Below are positions 1 through 11,940 of a DNA stretch of 64,000 bases, one piece after another (position 1 is the first letter of the stretch; each line of letters begins with the position of its first letter). Position numbers and translations under genes: made by a program. The notes under the pieces were generated by a model that was not told the DNA's origin, ran no database searches, and was given only the letters and a program-made list of their open reading frames with translations. Source of the DNA: Epiperipatus broadwayi (taxonomy: Eukaryota > Onychophora > Udeonychophora > Euonychophora > Peripatidae); the NCBI GenBank assembly GCA_028023455.1, contig JAQFVV010006255.1, positions 5,502,501 to 5,566,500 on the forward strand, read 5' to 3'.

Positions 1-3000
1 TAACTTTTAAAAGAGCACAATAATCAACACCTTCTATGGTAGAACTATCTTTAATCTCACATGAGGAATGCAGAATAACAACTAATGTCTGCAGAGTAAA
101 ATACTACACCGAAGTAAAATGTATAGGTATGGAATCTATATCCTCACCACCTAAAGAAACGAACATGCACCAAGTATAATCCTCTTTTGAGATTTAAAAT
201 ACCTTAAGTATACTAAATATTATATCAACTATGGATCATTCTATTCATGAGAATTGATCACATGGACCATCAAAATATCATAACATTATATCAAAACTAA
301 TCATCCCTTGGAAAAATAAAGTATTTTGGGGAGAGCATTTTCATCCCACAAAATAAAATACATTATAAGTATTAAAATATGCTGAGATTAAGCATATACC
401 AACTCTACACTTTGAAGATAGTAAAACACACTAATAAGAATAAACCTATCTTAAATGTATACTTCAATCAATATCTGAAACTAATGGAAATGACAGCAGA
501 AAAGTATAATAATTTTAATTCTAATGAAGGAATATTCAAAAGCAATGAGTAGCATACCAGTTTAAATAAATAAAGTGGATGTGTTATTAAAAAATAACTG
601 TTACTAAATTACTTAATTAATATAATATAAATTCTGTTCAAACTTTAAACAAGAAATATCTTGTTATAGCTTTTTTTTTTTTTTAGAGTTACTTCTGATA
701 AATTTAAATATTTATTTTACCTGTTAAATAAATATAAAACATTTTTCTTTTAAGTACCTAACATGCAAAGTTCATATCTCCAGTTGCATGTAATAAATCA
801 GATATATCTTATAAATTTTACTTCATATTAAATACAAACTTAACTCAAAGTGATGATAGTAAGACATACCTTTGTCATTACAAGATCCTTAAATGTTACG
901 TGACGGATATAAACCTTAACCTATATTGATATTAAAAAACAAAATAAAATTTTACAAATTAGTTTTTCTTAAAAAAAAAAAAAAACATTAAATAAACAAA
1001 TGTATATTATCTCATTAGCAGAACTATTTTTCTGTGAGCTGTTTGTCCAAGTGAAGAGTTTTCATCCGGTCACATTTTACAAAGCACTGAAAGTAATAAA
1101 CACATTTTTTCCCTTTCTAATGAAAAGTTTTCTTTTATTTAGCAATTATAATAATAAACATGTAAAGAAAAATATAGTAAAACTGAAGATTAATTCTCAA
1201 TTGGACTATAATAATAAAATCTGGATCCAAAAAAAAAAAAAACGAATATTATAACATAGACGATAAACAGACACATTATTTATTGACTACACATATAATT
1301 AGCTAGCTTATTTATTGAGAAAAATGCGCATCTTTTTCTATAGATTAGCATAATAATAACTGCAGTTGACTTATAGAATGGATGAAGTTATAAAAATTCC
1401 ACCTTGCGTATAGTATAATATATAATTTAATTTTATTCTTAAGTCACTAAAGATATTCAGTTCTCATTCCTAATTTTAGAATTTTATTTTCCAATAGTAA
1501 TTTTTTTTCTTAAAGAATGCACGTGTTTAATTTTCATATTTACTTCAAGAAAGTTTTCCTTTTTCCTTTAAAAAAAATATGCAGGTGTATTTATTATTAT
1601 TATGATTATTATTTTTCTTAGACAATTAGTAGTGAATTAAATATATTCCTCTGTATACAATTTCTCCATTATTGATAACGCAGACGATTTATTTAAAAAA
1701 AAAAATGGCAAAAAAAAATTGTTTCTAGTTCTTTGGCTTTTTTTTTTTAATATATATTCTTTCTACTTAATTTTCTTCTGTACCAGAAAAATATCAATAA
1801 AGAACAAGTTATTAAATAATTATTTCCAACTTGGGAAATATTTGTTTTTCTTAATTTTGGTAAAATAAGAAATTGCTTAATCCTTTTAGTTAATTTTTTC
1901 ATTTTTAACTTTGTTGAAAACTCTAACTTTCACGAAGCAATAAATTTTAAATGTAGAAAGTTTTTAAAGTGTAGAGAATAACATAAAAATGCAGAATGCC
2001 TTACCAAACTGTTACTCGTTCATTTTAGTTGAAATTTCCATTATCTTGCCAATTTATTGTTTTCAAAATAAATAAAAATAATAATCTTACAAAATTTTGC
2101 ACTGTTAAACTTTTGAAAGACAAGCAGACTATATATAAAAAAAATGACTTGAGTATGAAATTGGTCATTCTTTTTAACTCTAGCGACTTCTACCAAGAAA
2201 TCATTCGATTATAACATAAACAATAGAAAAGAAACTTATTACAATCATATAGTTTTCAGTATTATTTAAAATGTATTACAAAGTAGTTTAATAATGAAAA
2301 TAATAAATACATTCAAAACAACAATAATCATCTGTGATTTTTAATTACACTTAAAATTATTTTCTTCAAAATGAATTTACCAGAAGTTACTTTTCATAAG
2401 GATAAGATGATCTTAAAGTTATTTAATTGACATTTATGTTTTTCTTTTCTTCTGTACCCATTTAAAAAGTAGCTACAGTTTATTGTATTTGTTTTAAATT
2501 ATATTAACTTGCTTTTGTAACAGTATCTTACTTAGATTATTCATGTCATTTTAAAAACATGATATTGCATTAGGGAATATATTATTTATTCACACAAACC
2601 ATGTCTAGGTAAATGAATAACACACTTTACTAACCAATTATTACTATTTTTATTTTATCTTTTTATTTTTGTAAAGAATAGCATTGATTTCATGCAGAAA
2701 TAATGCTAAATAAATCCAAATGCCAAAAGCATCGGGTTACAATATATACAGAAACTTTGTAATAGATAGGAATATTGAACAACTGAAGATTAAGTATACC
2801 TGACAAAATAAAAATTTATATATCACTAGCCTTGACATTGTTTTTGTGTTTCAATTGTCAATGTTTATGGTATAAAATAATATTGTTTATCTGATGTTTT
2901 GTTGATTATTATATATGTAACATTTGAAGTTTCATATATATATTGTAACATCTTAAGTATTTTTAGCAAGAGAAGTAGTCTAAATTCATAAATATATTCT

Positions 3001-3313
3001 TCTGCAACCAAAAGGAATATTGGAATTATAATCTGGTACAAGGATAATGCCATTCAATTACATTTTTTTAGAAAAGTTAAATTCTTGTAATGTCTCTCTG
3101 CCAATATTTCTAGTAATAATGTGATGATTATGTCTTAAATTTATAGTTGATGATACCAAATGGACACCACCTATAACCTAAATCATAGGACCATGACAAT
3201 TACTTAACCATTTAAGTCTAATTACTATTAAACCATAACTCTAGCTTTATGGGTTGATAACTAATTACCATATGACAATTTGAAACTTACTTACTAACTA
3301 TCATACATATCAT
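1..3313. other. AT-rich non-coding stretch, nothing recognised
   Basis: Poly-A/poly-T runs, TA-rich tracts and only short random reading frames. I see no exon with matched splice sites, no element ends and no protein similarity. It probably belongs to an intron of the coiled-coil gene or to intergenic DNA. Confidence 0.6.
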
Positions 3314-3725
3314 ATTTCAATGACTGATTAAATAATTGATTTGTGTATGCATATATTACTCAGATAGAAATTAATCTCAATAAAATGATACTCTAGAAAA
3401 TGAAATTATGCCAAATATATAAATGTATTTTAATTTGCAAATTATACAAATCTACACTAATTATGCTGATTATATGAATTGCAAATTAAACTGCCACTTA
3501 ATAGACAAAAAACCTTAGGAAGAATCATCATAGTATGCAACCAGAGCAATGGAAATATTGTAAAGAATTTATGAACTTTACACGCAAAAAGGACACAATA
3601 TTAGAATAACCAGTAAGCACATAGTTAGAATGTTTTAATTGTACACATTATTATTATAAACATTTCGAGTTAATAAGCTCTAGTTGTTAAGTTTATTCTC
3701 TGACTTGAGTATTTATTTACAGACA
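3314..3725 (+). repeat. 5' LTR of degraded Ty3/Gypsy element
   Basis: This block aligns with 7562-8208 along its whole length. Shared stretches include TTCAATNNCTG near the start, AATCTCAATAAA, TTCTAATTTGCAAATTAT-like sequence, AGAATTT-TGAACTTT, and TTAATAA-CTC-TGTTGTTAA near the end, finishing ..ACA. The copies differ by many substitutions and small indels, so the insertion is old. The left boundary is placed by aligning to the TG after the polypurine tract of the 3' copy. Confidence 0.7.
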
Positions 3726-6700
3726 ATGTAGTTGGTTGTAGAGGATCACCATTGGATATAGCAGAATGGCACAGTTCTACAGTTTGTGAAGTCTGCATAT
3801 AGCAGCAGAGTTACTAATTTAGAAGAACTATTATAGACTGACAGAAATAATAATGCGAATTCAAAACAAAGAAAAACAAAATGGCACTGCAAAATAGAAT
3901 TAGATGTTAACATCATAGTAGGATGGTAGATTTATATGGCTAATGTTGAGAAATATATACTTATCAACAATATAGTTGATAAGAATTAAAAGTGGCAACA
4001 CTCATGAAGATGGCAGGCAAAGTTATATTGCTGATAGCTAATCAGTTGTGTGACCAGAAGGCTCCTGGGATATTCTGTATGAAAAATTGATACAGAAGTT
4101 AAATCTAGACATATAGTGCATCTATGCTTCAAAAACAAGACTATAACCCTGTTAAAGCATAAAAAATGATATAGGACTGTGTATGCTTTCAAAGGAATGA
4201 GATTTCAGAACTGAACTGGAAGATATGCCATTAGTCATTTATTATAGGGTATGTGTGATAACAAGCTCAGACAACTTTTGTTAAATGAAATAAGGATAAT
4301 GTATGCTCAAGTTACCAAAAAGGGAATATTGAATAAAGCTATGTTAGAAAATATGTCAGGGTTCCAAAAATACTACAGAAATTAATAAATTTTAAACAAT
4401 GGTAAACAGAGTGCAACTAGAGTCTAGAATTGGTGAAGTACCTGGAGATGTTATTGTTGTAGTAGTAAAGGACATGCAAATTTAAAAATGACACATGCCA
4501 CAGTTAAAGGACACTTATCACCAGTTTGTTGTAATTAGCAGAGAAGGAGTGAAGATGATCTATCGGGTGATAGCAAACAACAAACTAATATCGAAAACTA
4601 AAAGATATTGATGAAAAAATGATGCTCAAATTTACCAGCAGAAAGTTTTAATGAAAATTGACAATGGGGCAGGCATGTTTGTCCTGTTGAAAAGTGACTT
4701 GACGAAGATTATAAGAAAATGGGAAAGGAATCTCTATATGGGTAAAACAGATTTAGTAGTAAATGATGTGAATGGAAATCAGATAGATGTTCTAGGAATT
4801 ATAGTAACAATAAAAGTAAGCATGAGAGTGAAGAACTTCTTTATATCATGTCGAGATTTGAACCCAATTTTAGATTGAAACTGCTTTAACCTCCAGGGAA
4901 TCAAATAAAAATGATTAAAAGAATCCAGTCAGTATCTAAAGTCTGGGATAAATTTCCAAAGCTATTCAAGCAGTATTCAGCAAAATTGAATATACACCTA
5001 ACTGATATGGTGTTAAAGGATAAGGCTTAGCCTATTATCTGCAGATCATGGAAGCTGCGTTTGTTTTGAAAACTGTAAATGAAAGAAACACACAATGATT
5101 TGATTAAGAGAGATGTAATCACCTCTACTGATGAGCCATCATGGGCTATATGCCTTGTAGTAATTTTGAAATGTAATGAGACTGTATGACTATACAGTGA
5201 TTCACCTAACTGTGAATAGATATATAAATAAAAGAATATATCCAGTACTTTGTGTTTGGGAAGTTTAGCTTCATTACAAAAGGTTTCATATACAGTCAGC
5301 GTTTCATCAGATTCCAGTTACAATAAGAATAGCTGAACACTTAATCATTATTACGCATTTTGGAATTATTTGAGGGTAATAAGCCACCATATGGAATCAC
5401 TATAGTTCCTGTCTTTTAAGAAAAAATGGATAAACCATTGTAGAGAATGGAAGGAGTTATTCTTTATCTAAATCATATCCTGCTAGCAGGCAAAATAGAG
5501 AATGAACTTAGAATGCACTTTATTAAAATATGTGAAAAGTTAGGAAGATTCAGTGCATGACTTAATGCACTGAAATGCCTATAATCCATAAAAGAAATTA
5601 AGTTCTTAGGACATTATTACTGATAAAGGAAAATACTTGGAATCTGCAGAAAGTAAGAGTTGTGAAAAATGCACCTTAACCCAAAAATATCAAGAATCTG
5701 CAAATGTGCTTAGGTCAATTAATTTTTTCTTGAAAGTTTTCTGAGATGAAAATCTCATATTATGATTTCACTGTATGACCTGTTAAAGAAAAAACATTAA
5801 TGGAAATAAGAAGTCAAACGATGTATGCATTTAAGGAAGTAAAAGATTTATTAACATCATCAACTTCTGATATACCACAGAAATGACCAGGATGTAATAA
5901 TAACTGTGGATGCTTCAGAAAATGAAGTTGGTGTTGACATTTCTATAGAATTTATAAAGGTGAATGCCTATTGCATATGCATCTAAAACTTTGACAGCAG
6001 CTGAAAAAAACTATAGTCAGCTTGATAATGAGGCTATAGCATTAATTTTTAACTTGAAGAAGTTTCACCAATATGTTTATGGACATATTTTCAAGATCTA
6101 TATTGACCATCTTTATTGGGAATACTGCCTGAAAAAAACTCGTGATCCTGTTAGCAATGGTATGATCAAATGGATAAATATATTAGCATCCTATGACTTT
6201 GGAAACAAATTAATCATGCTGATGCTTTATGAGAATGCTGGATACATGATTGTATGAACCACAGACAATGAAATGCTACATCAATGAAATCAAAATTATT
6301 AAGCATTGCAGTCTTGCTAAGTGAACAAAAGATGATTCTGTATACAAGTTAGTCAAAAGATAAATTAAAGAAGAATAGCCTCTAATATGATCAAACTAAA
6401 TTGTTGAGCCAAAATGGAATGTATACAAGTGTCTATCCATGTGTAACAGATGCATTTCAATAATGGATCACATGCTGATTCTGACAGAAGGGAGGAAGCA
6501 CGTGTTAGGTTTATTGCATAAAGGACAGCTTGGAATTGTAAAAACAAAGAAATTATCTAGATCATATGTATGGTCATTTGGCATGAACTATGGAATTGAG
6601 CTAATAGTCGATATGTAAAGCATGCCAATTGATGGTTATGTTATCCTCTGAGACACTGGAACCATGGTCACAATCCACTAAAACATAGCAGAGGATACAT

Positions 6701-7561
6701 AATGCTGGACTTTTCAGTGATATCTTTTTTAATGATTATCAACTCTAATTCAAGAAAGACTAAATAAAAAGTGGTGAAAAATACAAGTGCAGAGAACAAA
6801 ATTGTCATGGATACCCTGAAATAATCATACCCAATAACAGAGTAAGGGGATACAGCATATTCTACCATCTCCTTATCATCCTGAATGCAGTCGAACAAGC
6901 AGCAGAACAGTTGATGCTGTCATTGAATAAAATGCAATACCCAGATATTAATGAAGTTTTAATGGAAGCTATGTTTTATTAACATTTCATGTCTAATATA
7001 ACAACCAGAAAACCATCCCTGGAATTATGATAAGGAAATTTAGAACTAATTTGTCATTTTAAACTCCTATTAAGAATCAGAGGGTAGAGATCAATTTAAT
7101 TATCCAAAAATTTGCTTTAGAGGAATTATTTGCTAGTAAACCGGAATTGTATCAAAATTACTGTCTAAACAACTATGAGTTACATAGTTAGCTGATGGCA
7201 GAGAAGTCAGTAAACATATAAACCATCTTAAAAGCCGTTTCTCTCCATTAAGTAAATGGGAAAGTGGGTTCTCTTGGAAGTGATGTTATTGATCTGTAAA
7301 AAATCAAGGATTGTAATGGAGCACCATCAGAAATTCAAATAGAAGAGACACTCAGAAGGAAATAAAAAGGAGGCTTCTTTAAGAATGGATCCTCATATCA
7401 ATAATATGTCTGAAATATTTATAGAATTACCCAATGTGAGACAGATCAAGGGAGAACAGCTGGTCCAATCTCTTATAGCTAGAGAGTGCAGAAGGCTGGA
7501 AAGGTTTAAAACTATGCACAATGTAATTAGATTTAGATACATTCTCTAGTGTGAGGGGAGA
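3726..7561 (+). mobile_element. Decayed internal region of Ty3/Gypsy LTR retrotransposon (pol remnants)
   Basis: Broken frames retain the pol order protease, reverse transcriptase, RNase H, integrase, which is the Ty3/Gypsy order. A protease relic lies near 4651-4878: KIDNGAG for the family's D-[ST]-G-A, then a GNQIDVLGI stretch. RT relics lie near 5430-5520, where YLNHILLAGK replaces the YLDDILV-type catalytic box. A good RNase H segment at about 5966-6110 reads PIAYASKTLTAAEKNYSQ then a KKFHQYVYG segment. An integrase N-terminal relic near 6500-6610 includes LLHKGQLGIVKTKKLSRSYVW. A purine-rich tract GAGGGGAGA ends just before the 3' LTR. No long open frame survives, and the catalytic residues of protease and RT are altered, so it is inactive. 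No envelope-like frame is recognised. Confidence 0.8.
5964..6257 (+). pseudogene. Ty3/Gypsy RNase H fragment (97 codons open)
   Basis: The best-preserved coding block of the 3.3-8.2 kb element. Residues 2-20 read as PIAYASKTLTAAEKNYSQL followed by DNEAIALIFNLKKFHQYVYG, the RNase H signature of Ty3/Gypsy pol, then FKIYIDHLYW for the usual TDHxxL box. Downstream homology continues at lower quality toward integrase. The frame has no start of its own and opens only because stops are missing by chance, so it is part of a pol pseudogene rather than a gene. Confidence 0.8.
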
Positions 7562-7966
7562 TGTTCAATATCTGGCTAAATGATTGATGTATATATTAAT
7601 AAAGTGTTGTAAATAAAATTTAATCATTTGTTTATATATTAGTCAGACCGGAAGTTAATAAAAATCTCAATAAAGTGACACTAGAAAATTAATAAATGCA
7701 GTTATGCTAAATAAACAAATGCATTCTAATTTGCAAATTATGCACAATGTAATTAGATTTAGATACATTTTCTAGTGTGAGGGGAGATGTTCAATATCTG
7801 GCTAAATGATTGATGTATATATTAATAAAGTGTTGTAAATTTTATTTACATCATTTGTTTATATATTAGTCAGACCGGAAGTTAATAAAAATCTCAATAA
7901 AGTGACACTAGAAAATTAATAAATGCAGTTATGCTAAATAAACAAATGCATTCTAATTTGCAAATT
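7513..7966 (+). repeat. 226-bp tandem duplication spanning PPT/LTR junction
   Basis: Two consecutive copies beginning TATGCACAATGTAATTAG at 7513 and 7739, differing by only a few bases. They are far more similar to each other than the two LTRs are, so the duplication happened long after insertion. Confidence 0.85.
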
Positions 7967-8208
7967 ATGCAGATTTAGACTAGTTATGCTGATTGTGGCA
8001 GAAAAAAAAAACATAGGAGAAATCAAAATGCTACCAAAACAATGCAGAGATTATAAAGAATTTGTGAACTTTGTGGTCAAAAAAATATTAGAATAACGAG
8101 CAAGCAATTAGTTGTGATGTTTAAGTTGTACACTCATTATATATATTTAGAGTTAATAAACTCTTGTTGTTAAATTTATTCACTGAATTGGGTATTTATT
8201 TAAATACA
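7562..8208 (+). repeat. 3' LTR with internal tandem duplication
   Basis: The counterpart of the 3314-3725 LTR. It begins TGTTCAATATCTGG directly after the purine tract and ends ..AATACA. It is longer than the 5' LTR because a 226-bp segment is tandemly repeated: 7513-7738 and 7739-7966 are nearly identical and each includes the purine tract and the first half of the LTR. Subtracting one unit gives about 421 bp, matching the 412-bp 5' LTR. Confidence 0.7.
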
Positions 8209-8571
8209 ATATAGATGTGTATTCAGTATCATCCTGGATCTAACACATACAACATAGTGTATCTCAAATAGTATATAGAACCAAAAATAAAGAAATTCAA
8301 AAACTTTAAATATTAACAAAACAAAATTTACACATGATACAAAATGAGCATTTATGTTTCATAAATCAAGTAATAATCATGTTGCTCATCTGAATGTTTG
8401 TGATAATGGCATTTTAAAAGTAATTATATATTAGACTATTTTCACTATCCAGTCTTAACCATTAAATGTCATTAGAAAAATTCAAGCTTGATTTAAACTT
8501 TTCAAATGTATTTAGCAATAGAATTAGTATATATAACAAGATTTTGAGAGATTTTATACTTTTTTTTCTTC
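8209..8571. other. Spacer, nothing recognised
   Basis: AT-rich sequence between the Gypsy 3' LTR and the PLE palindrome, without recognisable coding or repeat ends. Confidence 0.5.
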
Positions 8572-9060
8572 TTTAGTTGATGCTGACCTAATCAGTGACA
8601 ATATTAACATGGGAATTCAATCTGGATCTTTAGATTCATAAATATTGAATTTAAGATGATATTTTAACCAACTAGGCTATTCTGCCAAAGGCAATAGTTA
8701 GAAGAAACTTCATATTCTTAGTTATGAGGATCTTCCTAATTTCTCTACGTTTTCCTAAGAGCAAGGTTAATTAGTGTATTCCAGTTATTATGAATTGTCA
8801 CCCTAAGTTCCCATTCTCATGTGAGCAATTTCTCTGAATTTTTTTTGTAGTTCTTTCTCTCTGTCTAATATTTTTCTCTTTTCCCAATCAAACATATTTA
8901 ATCATGTTTTGCATCTTTACTTATGTCTATTTTTTATTTCTGATCATCAGTTTATGCTCTTTCTATGACTTTTTAATGGAGTGACTAGTTTCAGCAATGT
9001 ACATCCTTCCACACTCACATAGTATTAAATAAACACACATGTTTTCCATCAATTCAAGTG
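8572..9060 (-). mobile_element. Penelope-like 3' fragment, left arm of palindrome
   Basis: The reverse complement aligns with 9150-9645 over almost its full length. It includes a decayed GIY-YIG domain at the inner end (TGTGAGTGTGGAAGGATGTA encodes CECGRM, then YIAETS), the block GCTCACATGAGAATGG, the block CTAATTAA..TTGCTCTTAGG, and the outer end ATCTTAAATTCAATATTTAT. The copy has several stops. It is arranged head-to-head with the right arm around a centre near 9105. Confidence 0.7.
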
Positions 9061-9149
9061 TAGTTTTTGTAGTATAACAGGCAAATTAAAGAAAACTGCA
9101 GTCCATATAACATTACTTTCCAGCACCAATGGCAATATAAGAAATCCTA

Positions 9150-9645
9150 GCAATTACTAAACCTAAACTTGAAATGCTGGAAAACAAAAATTGCATCTAT
9201 ATAATACCTGTGCTTGTGGAAGCATGTATATTGGTGAAACCTGTCACCTAAATGAAAAGCAATTTAAAATGCACAAACTGATGATGAGAAAAGAAAAAAC
9301 AGACATATCTAAAGTATCCAAAAATATTGGACAAAAAGGAAAAAGTACAAAAGAAAATTCAAAGAAGCTGCTCACATGATAATGGCAAATAACCTCAGTA
9401 GTCAAACTAATATATAATTCATAATGTCGGGAAATCACTAATTAATGTTGCTCTTAGGAAAAAATAGAAAAATCAGGAGAATCCTTAAAGATAAGTAGTT
9501 GAAATTTCTACAAACTATTGCTTTTGACAGAATATTCTAGCTGATTAGAAAGTCATCTTAAATTTAATATTCATAAATCCAAAGATACAGGTTTTATTAC
9601 CATACTAATATTGTCATGGTTAGGCCAGCAATACCTGAATAAGAT
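9150..9645 (+). mobile_element. Penelope-like 3' fragment with GIY-YIG domain, right arm of palindrome
   Basis: From about 9191 the frame encodes YNTCACGSMYIGETCHLNEK, matching the GIY-YIG core CxCGxxYIGET of PLE-encoded endonucleases, then a Lys-rich tail ending at a stop at 9377-9379. The non-coding 3' part to about 9645 is shared, inverted, with the left arm. Near 9532 the sequence CTGATTA-GAAAGTC looks like a hammerhead whose stem II has been lost. The RT domain is absent, so this is a 5'-truncated relic. Confidence 0.7.
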
Positions 9646-9744
9646 AATAATATTGCTCGAATCATTGTGTTATATACTAACATGTGTGCTATTACTAACA
9701 GTTTAATATATTTGAAAGTTTAAGTTGTCTTTTTTTCTTCACCA

Positions 9745-9945
9745 ATAAAATTGTAATTATAATTGTATGATTTTTTTCTCATACGTTCGTGAAGCTATAA
9801 TTATAATTTAAGATTTAATATACTAGCTTCGCGCTTTTGGGATTAAATATGGGATTTGAATACTTAATCCTGAAAGCACTAAGCTAGTATATTAAATCTT
9901 AAACGTATGCGAAAAAAGCGCACAATTATAATTGAAAGTTTAAAG
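9745..9945. repeat. Foldback made of two inverted PLE (family B) 3' ends
   Basis: The inner arms 9810-9846 and 9864-9900 are inverted copies with about five mismatches in 37 bases. The outer arms carry the shared block ACGTATGNGAAAAAA followed by CAATTATAATT on each side, and the left arm has about 20 additional bases. The same arm sequence (GAAAGC-CTAAGC, TATAATTATAGCTTCAC, AACGCATGAGAAAAAA) follows the GIY-YIG frame of the PLE at 28.9-29.09 kb. This identifies the foldback as a pair of 3' ends of that family. Confidence 0.7.
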
Positions 9946-11829
9946 AAAGTTTGAATTTATCTAAAAAATATTTATAATTTAATATTACATGATTAAATAG
10001 TCTAACATATAATTACTATTAATAATCGTAGTTCATATTAATTCTAGAGTAATAATTTTAAAATTAACATATATATATATTGTATCTCTTATTTTTATTA
10101 TGAAAGACTAGTTTAAAATTCTGCAAGAATTTTTTTTAAATTTGATAAAATGAAAATCTATTGGTGTATGAGTTTAACACAACTGAAGTTTTCTCCTGTC
10201 TCCTAAAATTGAAACTTGAGTTTCTAATCCTGCTAATTACAAATATATTTCATGGAGGAGAGAAACCTAAATATTGATCTTCAAATATTAATACATATTA
10301 TATAGTGAAATATAGAATGATATAAGTAATAATAATCTCAACAACAACAACTTTCAAAATATAAATAAAATCAATAATAAAAAAATTAATATCTGCATTA
10401 AACAAATAAATGTAAACATTTTCACCTAGTGAGATTTTAAAGTTTGAATTGTAATAGAACTTCATATATTTGCATATGATTTCAAATTTGAATCTTGTGG
10501 GCTAATTTGATCTCCTGGAGTGCATGCTATATTATTCATATTCTATCTAATACATGTTTTTTTTTTTTTCTGATAATCCTTTTTCATTAAAGTTTCTCCT
10601 TCAGACAACAATTAAAATTTTATCATAATTTCATGGTGATATTTGATTGTTAAATTTTTATATTCAGTCTTTAACATTATAAGAGAGAAGACAGATTCAA
10701 AAACTGGAGACTTTAGATAATCAGGCAGATTATATCTGCACTTGATCAGTTTCAACTGACACAATTAGCAATTTACTTATTCATTTTGGTGAATACAGCA
10801 ACATATTGAAGTTTTCCATTCTGCAATGGTACAATATGATTTTGCTTTTTTATGGATTACAATAATCTTTTTGTTTGAAGACCACTATCTCTTAAATTGC
10901 CAGTAAAATTTTTATGATTAGTAAGTCTTTTTTTAAAAAAACCTATATGAATTTAATACATAAGTTCTAAGTGGAAGTATTACTTTTTTTTTTCACTTAA
11001 TCCATTATGCATTGATTGTACATATAATATCATTTGATACACTTTATTTACTTTATACCACACAGCAATTTTATTCATTTCTTGATGGTATTTCTTTTTG
11101 GTTTTGACTGATCAGCAGTCTCTATCAGGGCTTCTCTTAACTATAATTTTAAGAATTAAGAAAAGATCTGATGAAGACTTCTGTCAGTTGAAACAGTAAG
11201 GAAATATTAAGAAATAAAATTATTGCATTCAAAAAAGTAAATAAAGAAAAGTATATTAAATAATATTATAACTACTAAGTACTGGAATGTCAATTGTCCT
11301 CCAATGTTGAAAACCCTGTTTAAATAATTTCCCATCTTATAATGTCACTGAGACCAAATATTAAAGCCCATTGTTTTACACTTAAGTGCATATATATACT
11401 AATCAACTGCTTACAAAATGCATTAATTAATTTCATATTTTTCTTTTTATCAGTAAATGTATTTTATTATTTACTTAATATTTTTTAAATAAATTATTTA
11501 CCACATTTCACAACAATATAAGTCAAAATAAAAAATAAGAATGTAAGTTTTCCATCAAAATCTTTTTTTTTTCAAACATTATGCATTTTTAAATTTTACA
11601 AACTAAAATATTTATGCTCTAGTAGAATAAAAATCTGCCGAATATTAAATCATATTGTAATGTTAACAGTTTGATTACTTATACAAATATTATTTTACAA
11701 TTATTTGATGTTTATAATTAAAATATATATATATTAAAATTCAAAATTTCATTATTGACTGTAAATAATTATTATATATATATTGTATATTAACCAACAA
11801 ATTATTTAAAATTAATTTTTTAAAATAAG
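9946..11829. other. Intronic/flanking AT-rich sequence
   Basis: No exon or element recognised apart from a weak hammerhead-like string near 11168 (CTGATGA..GTTGAAAC) whose stem II does not pair well. It directly precedes the splice acceptor of the first recognised host exon. Confidence 0.5.
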
Positions 11830-11940
11830 GAAAATCGTGCTCAGGAACATCATCGCCTTTTAAAAAAAGAAGAAGACATTAGAAAATTAAAATTTCAATT
11901 GGATATATTGAATAAAGAAAACAGAAGTTTTGCAAATGCT
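11830..11940 (+). CDS. Coiled-coil protein, internal exon a (37 codons)
   Basis: Splice acceptor ..AAAATAAG at 11821-11829 and donor GTAAGT at 11941, phase 0 at both ends. The product starts ENRAQEHHRLLKKEEDIRKL and ends NKENRSFANA, a charged segment with Leu/Ile at heptad spacing and no Pro or Gly, as expected in a parallel coiled coil. Codon content is visibly richer in C/G than the surrounding intron. It shares strand, phase and composition with the exons from 48264 onward, so I infer the same gene, split by about 36 kb of intron. The acceptor has a weak polypyrimidine tract. The family (centrosomal, ciliary or sperm-tail coiled coil) cannot be fixed from this alone. Confidence 0.7.

Noticed and set aside
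1000-1254. 84-codon open frame near the window start
   Set aside because: Asn/Lys/Phe-rich translation of AT-rich sequence, ends in a poly-A run; no conserved feature.
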